A stretch of DNA of 64,000 nt from Methanogenium sp. S4BF (GTDB lineage Archaea > Halobacteriota > Methanomicrobia > Methanomicrobiales > Methanomicrobiaceae), in assembly GCF_029633965.1 (NCBI RefSeq), contig NZ_CP091277.1, forward strand, positions 310,001-374,000, written 5' to 3'. Position 1 is the first letter of the stretch, and every line of letters starts with the position of its first letter. Below are positions 1 through 8,114 of this stretch, in pieces. Both the position numbers and the translations under genes were made by a program. The notes under the pieces are model-generated. The model had not been told where the DNA came from. It saw only the letters and a list, made by a program, of their open reading frames with translations, and did no database searches.

Positions 1-35
1 CCTGGGAGGTTGAACACTACCTGGCAAGATACTAA
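1..35 (+). CDS. glnA: C-terminal end of glutamine synthetase (partial)
   Basis: Only the last ten codons are inside the window. From base 3 they read WEVEHYLARY followed by TAA at 33-35. Many GlnA proteins end in a very similar way (the Bacillus enzyme ends WEREQYMSQY), and amt and glnK directly downstream are the usual companions of glnA. Glutamine synthetase makes glutamine from glutamate, ammonium and ATP. The call rests on a ten-residue tail plus context, so it is probable rather than certain. Confidence 0.6.
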   Translation, partial: WEVEHYLARY

Positions 36-44
36 AAGAAATCG

Positions 45-67
45 AGGGGAGACTTGTCCTCTCCCCT
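45..67 (+). terminator. hairpin after glnA
   Basis: AGGGGAGA pairs perfectly with TCTCCCCT around a 7-nt loop, beginning 9 nt after the glnA stop codon. There is no strong T-run behind it, so it may be a 3'-end stabiliser or a weak terminator between glnA and amt rather than a full stop. Confidence 0.35.
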
Positions 68-102
68 ATTAAGAAATTTCCCGTATAGTAGAAGAAACGA
101 GA

Positions 103-124
103 ACTCCAGATCTTATTTTGGAGT
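103..124 (+). promoter_or_regulatory. inverted repeat in the amt promoter region
   Basis: ACTCCA and TGGAGT form a perfect 6-bp inverted repeat with a 10-nt AT-rich spacer, ending 24 nt before the amt start. It is placed where a repressor could block transcription. It does not match the published methanogen NrpR half sites (GGAA/TTCC or GGTA/TACC), so the bound protein is unknown. Confidence 0.3.
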
Positions 125-148
125 CATTGGTTAAAAAAGGTATGATAA

Positions 149-1345
149 ATGGCAATTAACAGTGGTGATACCGCCTTTATTATAATCTGCACGGCACTGG
201 TCATGCTTATGACCCCGGCTGTGGGGTTGTTCTATGGCGGAATGGTCAGAAGGAAGAACATTATCTCAATGATTGGGCTTGCCTTTGTGGCATTTGCAGT
301 CGTGAGTATTCAGTGGGTGGTATTTGGGTACAGCCTTGCATTCGGGCCTGATATTGGTGGGTTCATTGGTGGTCTTGACCATTTCATGCTCGCTGGTGTC
401 GGTCTCGATGGGGATGGCATTCCTGACATACTGTTCATGGTCTTCCAGCTGGTATTTGCTGCACTGACTCTGGCAATTATCACATCTGGTGTTGCTGAAC
501 GTGTGAAACTCAGTTCGTTCATCGTGTTTGGTCTGTTGTGGACAACGCTTGTCTATGATCCCCTTGCACACTGGGCATGGGGTGGAGGATGGGCTTCACA
601 ACTCGGTGCACTTGATTTCGCAGGTGGAACTGTAGTTCACATAAGTTCGGGTTTCGGGGCTCTTGCTCTGTGCCTGGTCCTTGGTGTCCGTAAGGGCTTC
701 GGGAAGTACGGGATGGAGCCATACAATGTTCCGATCACCCTTCTGGGTGCAGCACTGCTGTGGTTCGGCTGGTTTGGATTTAACGCAGGCAGTGAACTTG
801 CAGCAGACGGCATTGCAGCCAACGCATTTGTCGTGACAAACACTGCTGCAGCAGCTGGTGCACTTGCCTGGATGGCTGCATCATGGATACGTGGGAAGCC
901 TGCAACACTCGGCATCGTATCCGGTGCGCTGGCGGGGCTTGTTGCAATTACGCCTGCAGCAGGGTTCGTTGACGTGCCTGCTTCAATCGCCATCGGTGCA
1001 CTTGCCGGATTAATCTGTTACTCTGCACTCCTGTGGAGACAGAAAAAGGGCATTGATGAATCGCTGGATGCATGGGCGGTCCATGGGGTCGGCGGCCTGT
1101 TTGGTGCCCTTGCAACGGGTATCTTTGCAACAGCAGTAATCGGCGGTGTTGACGGTCTGATATATGGTAATGTGAACCAGTTCCTTATCCAGCTGCTGGA
1201 TGCAGTGGTTGCAATGGTCTATGCCTTTGTTGTGACCTACATCCTTGCAAAGGTTGTTGACAAGGTGATGGGCCTTCGTGTTGATGAGAAGGAAGAATAT
1301 GTCGGTCTGGATATTTCGCAGCATGGCGAAGCCGTGGACCCATAA
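149..1345 (+). CDS. amt: ammonium transporter Amt
   Basis: Amt/MEP/Rh-family channel for ammonium uptake in the cell membrane; 398 residues with about 11 hydrophobic segments, the normal family size. Family hallmarks are visible: the conserved Asp in [13 protein letters not shown], the first pore His in VVHISSGFG and the second pore His in [10 protein letters not shown]. The ATG is preceded by GGTATGAT, a good archaeal ribosome site. glnK starts 14 nt after the stop, the classical amt-glnK pair in which GlnK plugs the channel when nitrogen is plentiful. An inverted repeat and a hairpin separate it from glnA. Confidence 0.95.
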   Translation: MAINSGDTAFIIICTALVMLMTPAVGLFYGGMVRRKNIISMIGLAFVAFAVVSIQWVVFGYSLAFGPDIGGFIGGLDHFMLAGVGLDGDGIPDILFMVFQLVFAALTLAIITSGVAERVKLSSFIVFGLLWTTLVYDPLAHWAWGGGWASQLGALDFAGGTVVHISSGFGALALCLVLGVRKGFGKYGMEPYNVPITLLGAALLWFGWFGFNAGSELAADGIAANAFVVTNTAAAAGALAWMAASWIRGKPATLGIVSGALAGLVAITPAAGFVDVPASIAIGALAGLICYSALLWRQKKGIDESLDAWAVHGVGGLFGALATGIFATAVIGGVDGLIYGNVNQFLIQLLDAVVAMVYAFVVTYILAKVVDKVMGLRVDEKEEYVGLDISQHGEAVDP

Positions 1346-1359
1346 GGAGTGTGAAATAA

Positions 1360-1680
1360 ATGAAGAAGGTAGAAGCAATCGTACGACCTGAAAAGGTAGA
1401 GGATGTGAAGGCTGCCCTTGATGAAGGGGGATATTTCGCAATGACCATAACAAAGGTTCATGGCAGAGGGGCACAACGCGGGATTTCTCTCCAGTATCGC
1501 GGAAAGAAAGTCAATGTTGACCTGATACCGAAGACAAAAATCGAGATGGTCGTTGAAGATGATGAAGTCGAAGAGATAACGAAAATCATCCGGAGGGTGG
1601 CAGTAACGGGTGAGGCAGGCGATGGCAAGATATTTGTTATCCCTGTTGATACATCAATCAGTGTCAGGGATAAGGAGTAA
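1360..1680 (+). CDS. glnK: PII nitrogen regulatory protein GlnK
   Basis: A 106-residue PII signal protein. PII trimers bind ATP/ADP and 2-oxoglutarate and control Amt and nitrogen enzymes by direct contact. Visible signatures are VEAIVRPEKVEDVKAAL at the N terminus, the T-loop region YRGKKVNVDLIPKTKIE and TGEAGDGKIFV. The T-loop Tyr that enteric PII uses for uridylylation (YRGAEYMVDF) is Val here, which fits control by effectors rather than by covalent modification. Start: ATG with GGAGTGTGA upstream, 14 nt after amt. A T-run at about 1704-1711 follows and may end the transcript. Confidence 0.95.
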   Translation: MKKVEAIVRPEKVEDVKAALDEGGYFAMTITKVHGRGAQRGISLQYRGKKVNVDLIPKTKIEMVVEDDEVEEITKIIRRVAVTGEAGDGKIFVIPVDTSISVRDKE

Positions 1681-1728
1681 AAAATAAAATTACTCTGCCC
1701 ATCATTTTTTTCAAAACATAGATAAGAA

Positions 1729-1738
1729 GGAATCTTCC
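1729..1738 (+). promoter_or_regulatory. GGAA-N2-TTCC palindrome before nrpR-I
   Basis: GGAATCTTCC lies immediately upstream of a TATA-like stretch (CCTATAATCATATG, 1737-1750) and 66 nt before the nrpR-I GTG start. The half sites equal the GGAA/TTCC halves of the Methanococcus NrpR operator, but the spacer is 2 nt instead of 6. The same GGAA-N2-TTCC form lies upstream of the glutamate synthase operon (8105-8114). Autoregulation by NrpR is an inference. Confidence 0.35.
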
Positions 1739-1803
1739 TATAATCATATGGATGAATTGTTCTCATTTCTGCACTGCTGCTATGGTTCCGGGGTGGTTGC
1801 AAA

Positions 1804-2763
1804 GTGACTTTTGAACGTTCTGAGAGAAAATCTGTTGAGATTATGCGTATTCTTTCAGAACAGCACGATCCTCTCGGAGCTAAACGGCTCAGCGAGCTTA
1901 TGGCTGAACGGGGATTTGCGATGTCTGATCGGGCGGTGCAGTATTATCTTCAGTACCTCGATGAGAAGGGATTCACTCGTAAAGTCGGGAATAAAGGGCG
2001 GATTCTGACGACTGAGGGATTTTCCGAGGCTGAGGATGCCCTGGTTGACGATCGGATGGGATATGTGATCTCCCGCCTGGAACAGCTTTCATTCAATGTC
2101 TCATTTAATCCGGAAACGTTAACCGGAGATATTGCATACAACCTTACTTTTGTGCCGTATGATGAGATTAGAAAGGTCACGCGGGCATATGATGAGGTGA
2201 TTGCCTGCGGTTATAATTTTTTCAGAGGCTATTCAATTACGGATAATGATCCGCGCCTTCCTCCGGATACGGTCGGGTTTATCTCTGCCTGCTCCATAAC
2301 GATGGATGGCGTGCTTCAGAATAACGGGATTGGTGTCGATATTGTGTATGGGGGGAGATTCCGGATTGCTGACAATAAACCCGTTTGTTTTGATGACCTG
2401 ATCGGTTACCGGGGAACAACCATTGATCCGCTTTCCCTTTTCATTAATGCAGGCATGACTTCTCTCCAGAGTCTTGTGCATACTGGGAGCGGGGTTGCCC
2501 TTGCAAATGTCAGGGAAGTGACTGTTCAGGCAAAGGACCGGGTTGATGGAATTATTGATGATATGGCAGAATGTGGGTTTGTCCGTCCCATTGGTATCGG
2601 GACGAGTCCGTTTAACCTGCGCCCAAATCCATACCGCCTTTCCATTGTCTTTTTCAGCGGCATGAATCTGGTGGCAAATGCTGTTGAGTGCGGATGCAAT
2701 ATTGCCACTGAAATCGGGGCCGGAATTATACCGTTTTCGAAGATAGCAGAGAATGGGAGATAA
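1804..2763 (+). CDS. nrpR: nitrogen repressor NrpR-I (winged helix plus one NrpR domain)
   Basis: A 319-residue regulator. Residues 1-75 form a winged-helix DNA-binding domain (SVEIMRILSEQHDPLGAKRL onward) and residues 85-319 one NrpR effector domain. In methanogens NrpR represses nitrogen genes and is released by 2-oxoglutarate, a signal of nitrogen shortage. The architecture matches the Methanosarcina split form, in which NrpRI carries the helix-turn-helix and a second protein supplies the other effector domain. That second protein is encoded convergently just downstream (2768-3514), only 4 nt away. The start is GTG at 1804. Its place between glnK and the glutamate synthase block supports the role. 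Confidence 0.88.
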   Translation: MTFERSERKSVEIMRILSEQHDPLGAKRLSELMAERGFAMSDRAVQYYLQYLDEKGFTRKVGNKGRILTTEGFSEAEDALVDDRMGYVISRLEQLSFNVSFNPETLTGDIAYNLTFVPYDEIRKVTRAYDEVIACGYNFFRGYSITDNDPRLPPDTVGFISACSITMDGVLQNNGIGVDIVYGGRFRIADNKPVCFDDLIGYRGTTIDPLSLFINAGMTSLQSLVHTGSGVALANVREVTVQAKDRVDGIIDDMAECGFVRPIGIGTSPFNLRPNPYRLSIVFFSGMNLVANAVECGCNIATEIGAGIIPFSKIAENGR

Positions 2764-2767
2764 TCAT

Positions 2768-3514
2768 CTACTCAATCTCATCAATATGGACCAGCTGTGA
2801 TACAGGGATCAGCCCCTTCATCGCGGTTGTATCGGCCCATTTTCCTGATTCAATAAATGCACCGATGGGATTTGCTCCGCCAATCATGACGATGCCTTGA
2901 TAATTTGTTGTTATCGGGACACCAAACATGGATCTGTTTGGGCTGCTGACATCCAGGATGCCGGTAAAACCAACTGACTGAAACTGGTCGAGAATCTCAA
3001 AGAGGAGTGGTTCTGCCTCCATATGTGATTCCCGGATATTTGCAAGTATGCTGCCTCTTCCCGACTGGATTACTCCCATGATGGCGGTCGATCCCTGATC
3101 GATCAACACCTGTGTCGGATCAATCGTTGTCGCATCATATCGTATCAGGGACGTAAATCTGCGGGGTGTGTGATCTCTTATTTCCAGCAGTCCGCCGCCA
3201 ATGGGATTGATGGGGATGCCGTTTCTCAGCAGTATCGCATCAAGGGTGATGCTGCACATGGTAACGATGCCGCAATGGCCCTTTGGTATGGTCTTCTCTC
3301 CAATCTCCTCTCCCTCATCAGCAACGAGCATCCTGTCACTTACACAGATTCCTGCTTTATGTGACTGGTGAATGATATCAACTGCATAATTGCGATCTTC
3401 CGCTTTGATAAGGGTGAGATTAAAGATCACTTTGCCGTTTTCTGTTGCCGGATCGTAGGTAACCTGAAGTGCATATTCATCGATGCGATGATTGACAAAT
3501 TTTAATTGTTCCAT
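2768..3514 (-). CDS. NrpR-II, stand-alone NrpR effector domain
   Basis: A 248-residue protein that aligns by eye with the effector half of the convergent NrpR-I: shared blocks are VGFISACSITMDG against CGIVTMCSITLDA, YRGTTIDPLSLFI against YDATTIDPTQVLI, and GSGVALANVRE against GRGSILANIRE. It has no DNA-binding domain. In Methanosarcina the equivalent NrpRII binds NrpRI and is needed for repression, so a co-repressor role is inferred here. It lies on the same strand as, and 108 nt behind, the FrhB-like and glutamate synthase genes, with its own TATA-like box at 3605-3618. Confidence 0.85.
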   Translation of the reverse strand: MEQLKFVNHRIDEYALQVTYDPATENGKVIFNLTLIKAEDRNYAVDIIHQSHKAGICVSDRMLVADEGEEIGEKTIPKGHCGIVTMCSITLDAILLRNGIPINPIGGGLLEIRDHTPRRFTSLIRYDATTIDPTQVLIDQGSTAIMGVIQSGRGSILANIRESHMEAEPLLFEILDQFQSVGFTGILDVSSPNRSMFGVPITTNYQGIVMIGGANPIGAFIESGKWADTTAMKGLIPVSQLVHIDEIE

Positions 3515-3604
3515 GGTAGGTACCCTCTGGCTGATACCGGGTAATTCAAATAATGATATTGTGGTGTAATCATCCAGAAACTTATGCAGTTCTTAATTAG
3601 GATT

Positions 3605-3618
3605 TTTATATATAAAAA
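3605..3618 (-). promoter_or_regulatory. TATA box for nrpR-II
   Basis: On the minus strand TTTTTATATATAAA lies just behind the stop codon of the FrhB-like gene and about 90 nt before the nrpR-II ATG. This suggests that nrpR-II can be transcribed independently of the glutamate synthase operon, with a leader of roughly 65 nt. Confidence 0.4.
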
Positions 3619-3622
3619 GAGG

Positions 3623-4660
3623 TTATTTGTGGATCCGTTCTGATTTTTTCTGTGAGAGCTTTCCGATGGCATTCAGATCGCATGTATGCTCTGCAATGAC
3701 CAGTCTGCCGGTTTTCTCTGCATGATGTACAAATCCCTCCCCGGCAGTTGTCCTGACGATGATGGTTGTTTCACCATCGGGGCTTCCGATGGAACCTGCG
3801 GATATGTCTGAATCAACTGCTGTGAGGTCACCACATGCATGGCATCCGTTTCGGACACAGTCATCAAGGGCGTGCAGAGGAATTTCTCTGGTAGTATTGT
3901 CAGTGCAGGTAAGAATCAGTTTTCCCCGCACGTCAAGCTTTGATATCTGCCATGGCTCAATTGCCATTTCATGAACGATTTTATCCTGGATGAGCATTTC
4001 ATAATCGAATGTTTCTGTGCAGAATAGCCCGATAATCAGCCGGATTGCTCTTCCGAACGGTCTGAGCAGATCATGATCTGACGTCTTCATGACCCGGGCT
4101 GCTGATGCAGCACAGGGGACGCCGACAATAGCAATCTTTTCGATTTTTTGTGTTATAACCGTGGATTTCAGTGCTGCAAGTGTGGGAACCCACCAGGCAT
4201 ATCTGCTGCCTGCGGTAGCGATTAATGCTTCTTTTTTTGTAATAACGACTGATTGTGGTTTCTGCGTCCATGGGTCGGCAGTTACTGTTATTACTGCATC
4301 AATAAGCCCCTCTTCGAGGGCGTTTGCAAGAATTGCTGTTACTGCACCGCCGCTCTGTCTTTTTTCGACATCGAATCCGGAGTGGGCAGCAAAAATTCGT
4401 GTATATTTGCCAAGACCTGTCTTTTCCATCCGGGATTTCAGCTGCTCTCTTGTTCTTGGGCAGACTGCGTAACATGCGCCACATGGCACATTGTCTGTTA
4501 CTTCCTTACAGTAGCCGGTCTGGATGGGTGATTTGCTGTTTTTATCATGGGCAAATATAATGGCATCTGCAGGGCACACCGCAACGCATGCACCGCATCC
4601 CGAACAGATATCCGTGTCCCAGACTTCTTCTTTAAGATTCTGATAATTTTTCCCTGACAT
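3623..4660 (-). CDS. FrhB-like F420-dehydrogenase subunit linked to glutamate synthase
   Basis: A 345-residue protein. Residues 15-70 hold a ferredoxin-like region (CSGCGACVAVCP, then CGACYAVCP), followed by the FrhB N and C domains (QSGGAVTAIL, GVPCAASAARVM, GLFCTETFDYEML). FrhB-family subunits bind FAD, iron-sulfur and coenzyme F420 in hydrogenases, formate dehydrogenase, Fpo and Fsr. It ends a tight minus-strand operon with the three glutamate synthase pieces; the preceding gene stops 6 nt before its start. The context fits the F420-dependent glutamate synthase (FGltS) proposed from FrhB comparisons, with F420H2 replacing NADPH or ferredoxin as donor. Family membership is clear; the electron donor is inferred. 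Confidence 0.85.
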   Translation of the reverse strand: MSGKNYQNLKEEVWDTDICSGCGACVAVCPADAIIFAHDKNSKSPIQTGYCKEVTDNVPCGACYAVCPRTREQLKSRMEKTGLGKYTRIFAAHSGFDVEKRQSGGAVTAILANALEEGLIDAVITVTADPWTQKPQSVVITKKEALIATAGSRYAWWVPTLAALKSTVITQKIEKIAIVGVPCAASAARVMKTSDHDLLRPFGRAIRLIIGLFCTETFDYEMLIQDKIVHEMAIEPWQISKLDVRGKLILTCTDNTTREIPLHALDDCVRNGCHACGDLTAVDSDISAGSIGSPDGETTIIVRTTAGEGFVHHAEKTGRLVIAEHTCDLNAIGKLSQKKSERIHK

Positions 4661-4666
4661 TCACTT

Positions 4667-5416
4667 TCACTCCCAACAATATTTTCCCGCAAATGGCCGG
4701 GCACTCGAAGGCCCGATATGAACATACTCATCGGTGAATAATTCCGGCTCATCAACATTGAATTCCCTGCAGTATTTTTCGATATATGGGCGGATTTTCT
4801 CCCGGTCATCTTCTGTAAAGGGTTTTTTCGCTGCACCGATTCCCAGCAGGTGATTGGGGACCTCTCCGCGTATAAAAAGTTCTCCTCCGTGAATCCCGGT
4901 TCCCACTCCCCGTTCGTCAACAGGGGTTTTGTCCTTCCCCCGTCCAAGGACGATGAGAATTCCTCCGGCCATGTATTCTCCCAGAAATGCCCGGGTACCA
5001 CCGCCAACGATGAGTGCCGGACATTTATCCTTGTATTCTTTCATATGGATGCCGCCACGGTATCCTATGCTGTCACGGACATATACCTCTCCGCCCCGCA
5101 TTGAGTGGGCAACGGCATCTCCTGCAGTTCCATGGATGAATATCTCTCCACTGTCCATGGTGTTTCCGGGGGCATGTTCGGCGTTTGCGTGTACAATGCA
5201 CGTTGGGCCTGACATGAACATGCCGAGGTCCCCGCCGGGTACGCCATTGATGATGATTGTTACATCTTCACCACGGAGTCCGTTCCCGATAAACCGTTGA
5301 CCATTAACATTTTCAAGAATGATCTCTGTTACGCCTTCTTTTACTGCTGCACGTATCTCCTGGTTGAGTGGTGTATAGTGCATGCCTTTTGCATCGATAA
5401 TCCGGGTCTGTTTCAT
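4667..5416 (-). CDS. glutamate synthase, GXGXG (C-terminal) domain protein
   Basis: A 249-residue single-domain protein equal to the C-terminal right-handed beta-helix of bacterial GltB. The periodic Gly pattern is plain (RFIGNGLRGEDVTI, GDLGMFMSGPTCIVHANAEH, GEIFIHGTAGDAVAHSMRGG). In the large enzyme this domain supports the ammonia tunnel between the glutaminase and synthase sites. In archaea it is a separate subunit. Its start overlaps the end of the FMN-domain gene by 4 nt (ATGA), so the two are translationally coupled. Confidence 0.9.
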   Translation of the reverse strand: MKQTRIIDAKGMHYTPLNQEIRAAVKEGVTEIILENVNGQRFIGNGLRGEDVTIIINGVPGGDLGMFMSGPTCIVHANAEHAPGNTMDSGEIFIHGTAGDAVAHSMRGGEVYVRDSIGYRGGIHMKEYKDKCPALIVGGGTRAFLGEYMAGGILIVLGRGKDKTPVDERGVGTGIHGGELFIRGEVPNHLLGIGAAKKPFTEDDREKIRPYIEKYCREFNVDEPELFTDEYVHIGPSSARPFAGKYCWE

Positions 5417-6933
5417 TCAGCACCAGCTCCGACTGTCTTCACATCAAGGACAGAGAGGATGTTTTCATCAAGCATGTATCCCCTGAGGCGGTCACGGTTT
5501 CCACGCAGGCTTTCTATGGAATTAATGCCTGCAGCACCCATCAGCTCTGCGATTTCAAGGGTCCATCCGTGTATCAGGTTTGACACATTTTTATACATGA
5601 TGTCAGGATCAATCCGTGCGGTGAGATCCTCACGCTGTGTTGCAATTCCCCATGGACACATATTGCGGTAACAGCTTCCGCACACCCTGCATCCGAGTGA
5701 CACCAGTGCAGCGGTGCCGATGTAGACTGAATCCGCACCGAGTGCAATCGCTTTTGTCACATCCGCGCTGTCACGGATGCCTCCTGATGCAATGATTGAC
5801 ACTTCATTGCGAATCCCCTGCTTGTTGAGTTTCTGATCCACTGCGGCAATGGCTGCTTCAATGGGTATTCCGACATGGTCGCGGAATACGCGGGGTGCTG
5901 AACCGGTGCCTCCACGGAATCCGTCAATAACAACGGCGTCAGCAGATGAACGTGCAATGCCGGCCGCAATTGCTGCGACATTATGGACTGCCGCAATCTT
6001 AACGAAGACGGGTTTTTTCCATTCGGTTGCCTCCTTCAGGCTACGGACAAGCTGGGAAAGATCTTCGATGGAATAGATGTCGTGGTGTGGAGCCGGGCTG
6101 ATTGCGTCACTGTAGAGGGGAATCATACGTGTTTTCGACACCTTTTCATCGACCTTTTCTCCCGGCAGGTGGCCGCCGATTCCCGGTTTTGCCCCCTGTC
6201 CGATTTTAATTTCGATTGCCGCACCACGTTCGAGGTAATCGATGTCCACACCAAAACGGCCGGATGCTATCTGGACAATCATATTGTCTTGGTATGGGTA
6301 GAGGGATTTGTGCAGTCCGCCCTCCCCTGTCCCCATAAATGTCCCTTCTTCTGCTGCCCCGCGTGCCATTGAACGCTGGGCGTTGAGTGATATGGCACCA
6401 TAACTCATGTGCCCTATCATGATGGGAGTTTCACATTTCAGGTTGGGCGCGAGTTGAGTGGCAAGGTCAATGTCGCCTTCAGCTGTTTTCTTAACTGAAA
6501 TCTGTCGGGGCTTTTTCCCGATGTAGGTCCTGAGCTCCATCGGCTCCCGGAGGGGGTCAATGGATGGATTGGTTACCTGGCAGGCATCGAGCAGGAGCCG
6601 GTCAAAGATTGGTGGAACATTGAGGGTATTTCCCATTCCGGTCAGGATGATCTTTCCTGACTGTGCCTGATTGTAGATTGCCTCGCGTGCTTCTCTCGTC
6701 CATACCGGGTGTGTGCGGTAATCAACCGGTTTTTCTTCGATATCGATGGCATCACGGGGGCACATTGCCACACAGCGGTGGCACCCGGTACATGCACGTG
6801 AAAAGGTCATGATTTTGTTGCCTTCACGGCGGAATGTTCCATAGGGACAGTTTTCAATGCACCGTTCACAGAGCATGCAGAGGTCGTTGTCGATAGTCAC
6901 TTTATATTTTGGCGGAACGCTTCCAATCGGCAT
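5413..6933 (-). CDS. gltB: glutamate synthase, ferredoxin plus FMN-binding synthase domain
   Basis: A 506-residue catalytic subunit. Residues 15-65 carry two [4Fe-4S] motifs (CMLCERCIENCP and CTGCHRCVAMCP). The rest is the FMN-binding TIM barrel that turns 2-oxoglutarate and ammonia into glutamate: PIMIGHMSYGAISLNAQ, GTGEGGLHKSLYPYQ, KIGQGAKPGIGGHLPG, and the Cys-rich GCRVCGSCYRNMCPWGIATQ that ligands an iron-sulfur cluster. It is the archaeal stand-alone form of GltB domain 2. It abuts the glutaminase gene (shared base 6933) and overlaps the GXGXG gene, so all three subunits should be made together. Confidence 0.93.
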   Translation of the reverse strand: MPIGSVPPKYKVTIDNDLCMLCERCIENCPYGTFRREGNKIMTFSRACTGCHRCVAMCPRDAIDIEEKPVDYRTHPVWTREAREAIYNQAQSGKIILTGMGNTLNVPPIFDRLLLDACQVTNPSIDPLREPMELRTYIGKKPRQISVKKTAEGDIDLATQLAPNLKCETPIMIGHMSYGAISLNAQRSMARGAAEEGTFMGTGEGGLHKSLYPYQDNMIVQIASGRFGVDIDYLERGAAIEIKIGQGAKPGIGGHLPGEKVDEKVSKTRMIPLYSDAISPAPHHDIYSIEDLSQLVRSLKEATEWKKPVFVKIAAVHNVAAIAAGIARSSADAVVIDGFRGGTGSAPRVFRDHVGIPIEAAIAAVDQKLNKQGIRNEVSIIASGGIRDSADVTKAIALGADSVYIGTAALVSLGCRVCGSCYRNMCPWGIATQREDLTARIDPDIMYKNVSNLIHGWTLEIAELMGAAGINSIESLRGNRDRLRGYMLDENILSVLDVKTVGAGAE

Positions 6934-7979
6934 TATTCTATCCTCCCGATCACCGGTTCTCCGGCGCGCGGCATCCAGACCCGGTCCAGGGCTGGTTCCG
7001 CAACGCGGATGGCTGCTTCTTCACTTGAGAGATACAGGCGGTCTCCTGCCTCTGCCGCAACGAGCGGGCGAAGTTTGATTCTGTCAGTAATTCCTGCAAT
7101 CCCTTCTGAATTTGCCACGACGATTGCAAAGGGCCCGTTCATCATGGCAGGGCCATATGCCATCCTCAGGGCTGTATTGAATGTCCGTTCTTTTTCAGGC
7201 ATTCTGTCAATGTCATCCCAAAACGGTGGTGCAAGTGCTTTGAATGCCAGTTCTGCCGGAAGATTGTGTTGTCTCTGGAGGAGGTCTGTCAGATATGCAA
7301 CCACTTCTGTGTCGGTATGCATCGTGCATACGTAGCCAAAACTCTCCAGATAGCGTTTGTTTGTCCCGTATGAGGTGATTTCACCATTGTGAACAACCGT
7401 CCAGTCGAGCAGATTAAATGGATGCGCACCTCCCCACCATCCGGCAGTGTTTGTTGGATATCTGTTGTGGGAGAGCCAGATGTATCCTTCATAATCCTGG
7501 ATGCGATAGAAATCGGCCACTTCTTCCGGCCAGCCGGCTGCTTTGAATACGGCAATGTTTTTACCGGTTGAGTAAATGAGTGCCCCGGGGATGGTGGTAT
7601 TTACCTTTGTCATGAGGTATACCAGAATGTCTTCTTCGGAGACTGATGTGCCAAGGGCCATCACATTTGGTTTAAAAAAATATCTCCATGGGATATGACG
7701 TTTCTTCAGGTTGGGTTGTTCAAACGTTGGGATCTCTTCCTGATGTTTTACTGTGCCCAGTTTTTCCAGTTCCTCTTCGACGGCAGTTTTTGGCCCGATG
7801 AGATCGTCATAAAATACATGGATGGCATAATAATCTGCAAATTCGGGAAAAGCTCCGTAGACTGCATAGCCTGATCCTTCGCCATTGCCCCTTTCATTCA
7901 TTATGGAAAGTGATTCTTTGATTGCCGAACCATCCATGGGATTTTTTTTACGATCGATGACGCTTATTATTCCGCACAT
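6933..7979 (-). CDS. glutamate synthase, class II glutaminase domain
   Basis: Class II (Ntn) glutamine amidotransferase that releases ammonia from glutamine for the synthase subunit. I choose ATG 7979, giving MCGIISVIDRKK, because the catalytic Cys must be residue 2 so that it becomes N-terminal after Met removal. A GTG at 7988 would add three residues and bury it. That GTG is in fact part of GTGAT, a good ribosome site 4 nt before ATG 7979. Other family motifs are LSHNRYPTNTAGWWGGAHPF, VVHNGEITSYGTNK and MHTDTEVVAYL. It is the first gene of the operon. Length is 348 residues, normal for the split archaeal form. Confidence 0.92.
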   Translation of the reverse strand: MCGIISVIDRKKNPMDGSAIKESLSIMNERGNGEGSGYAVYGAFPEFADYYAIHVFYDDLIGPKTAVEEELEKLGTVKHQEEIPTFEQPNLKKRHIPWRYFFKPNVMALGTSVSEEDILVYLMTKVNTTIPGALIYSTGKNIAVFKAAGWPEEVADFYRIQDYEGYIWLSHNRYPTNTAGWWGGAHPFNLLDWTVVHNGEITSYGTNKRYLESFGYVCTMHTDTEVVAYLTDLLQRQHNLPAELAFKALAPPFWDDIDRMPEKERTFNTALRMAYGPAMMNGPFAIVVANSEGIAGITDRIKLRPLVAAEAGDRLYLSSEEAAIRVAEPALDRVWMPRAGEPVIGRIE

Positions 7980-8084
7980 AATTATCACAAATTGTTAAGA
8001 GATCCTTGGGATCTGATTTGAACCTTTTCTCTCACGTGGTTTGATTGGTCAATACTCTATGTTGTTTATCATAAATAATTGCAT

Positions 8085-8114
8085 ACCTTTATACAAGGTT
8101 GATGGGAAGTTTCC
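8085..8114 (-). promoter_or_regulatory. promoter region of the glutamate synthase operon
   Basis: On the minus strand GGAA-AC-TTCC (8105-8114) is followed by TTGTATAAAGG (8087-8097), a convincing TATA box that itself sits in an inverted repeat (ACCTT/AAGGT arms, 8085-8099). Transcription would start near 8063, giving a leader of about 85 nt. A second AT-rich stretch at 8065-8080 (TTATTTATGATAAA) is an alternative TATA box. The GGAA-N2-TTCC element repeats the one before nrpR-I, so control by NrpR is plausible but untested. Confidence 0.4.
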
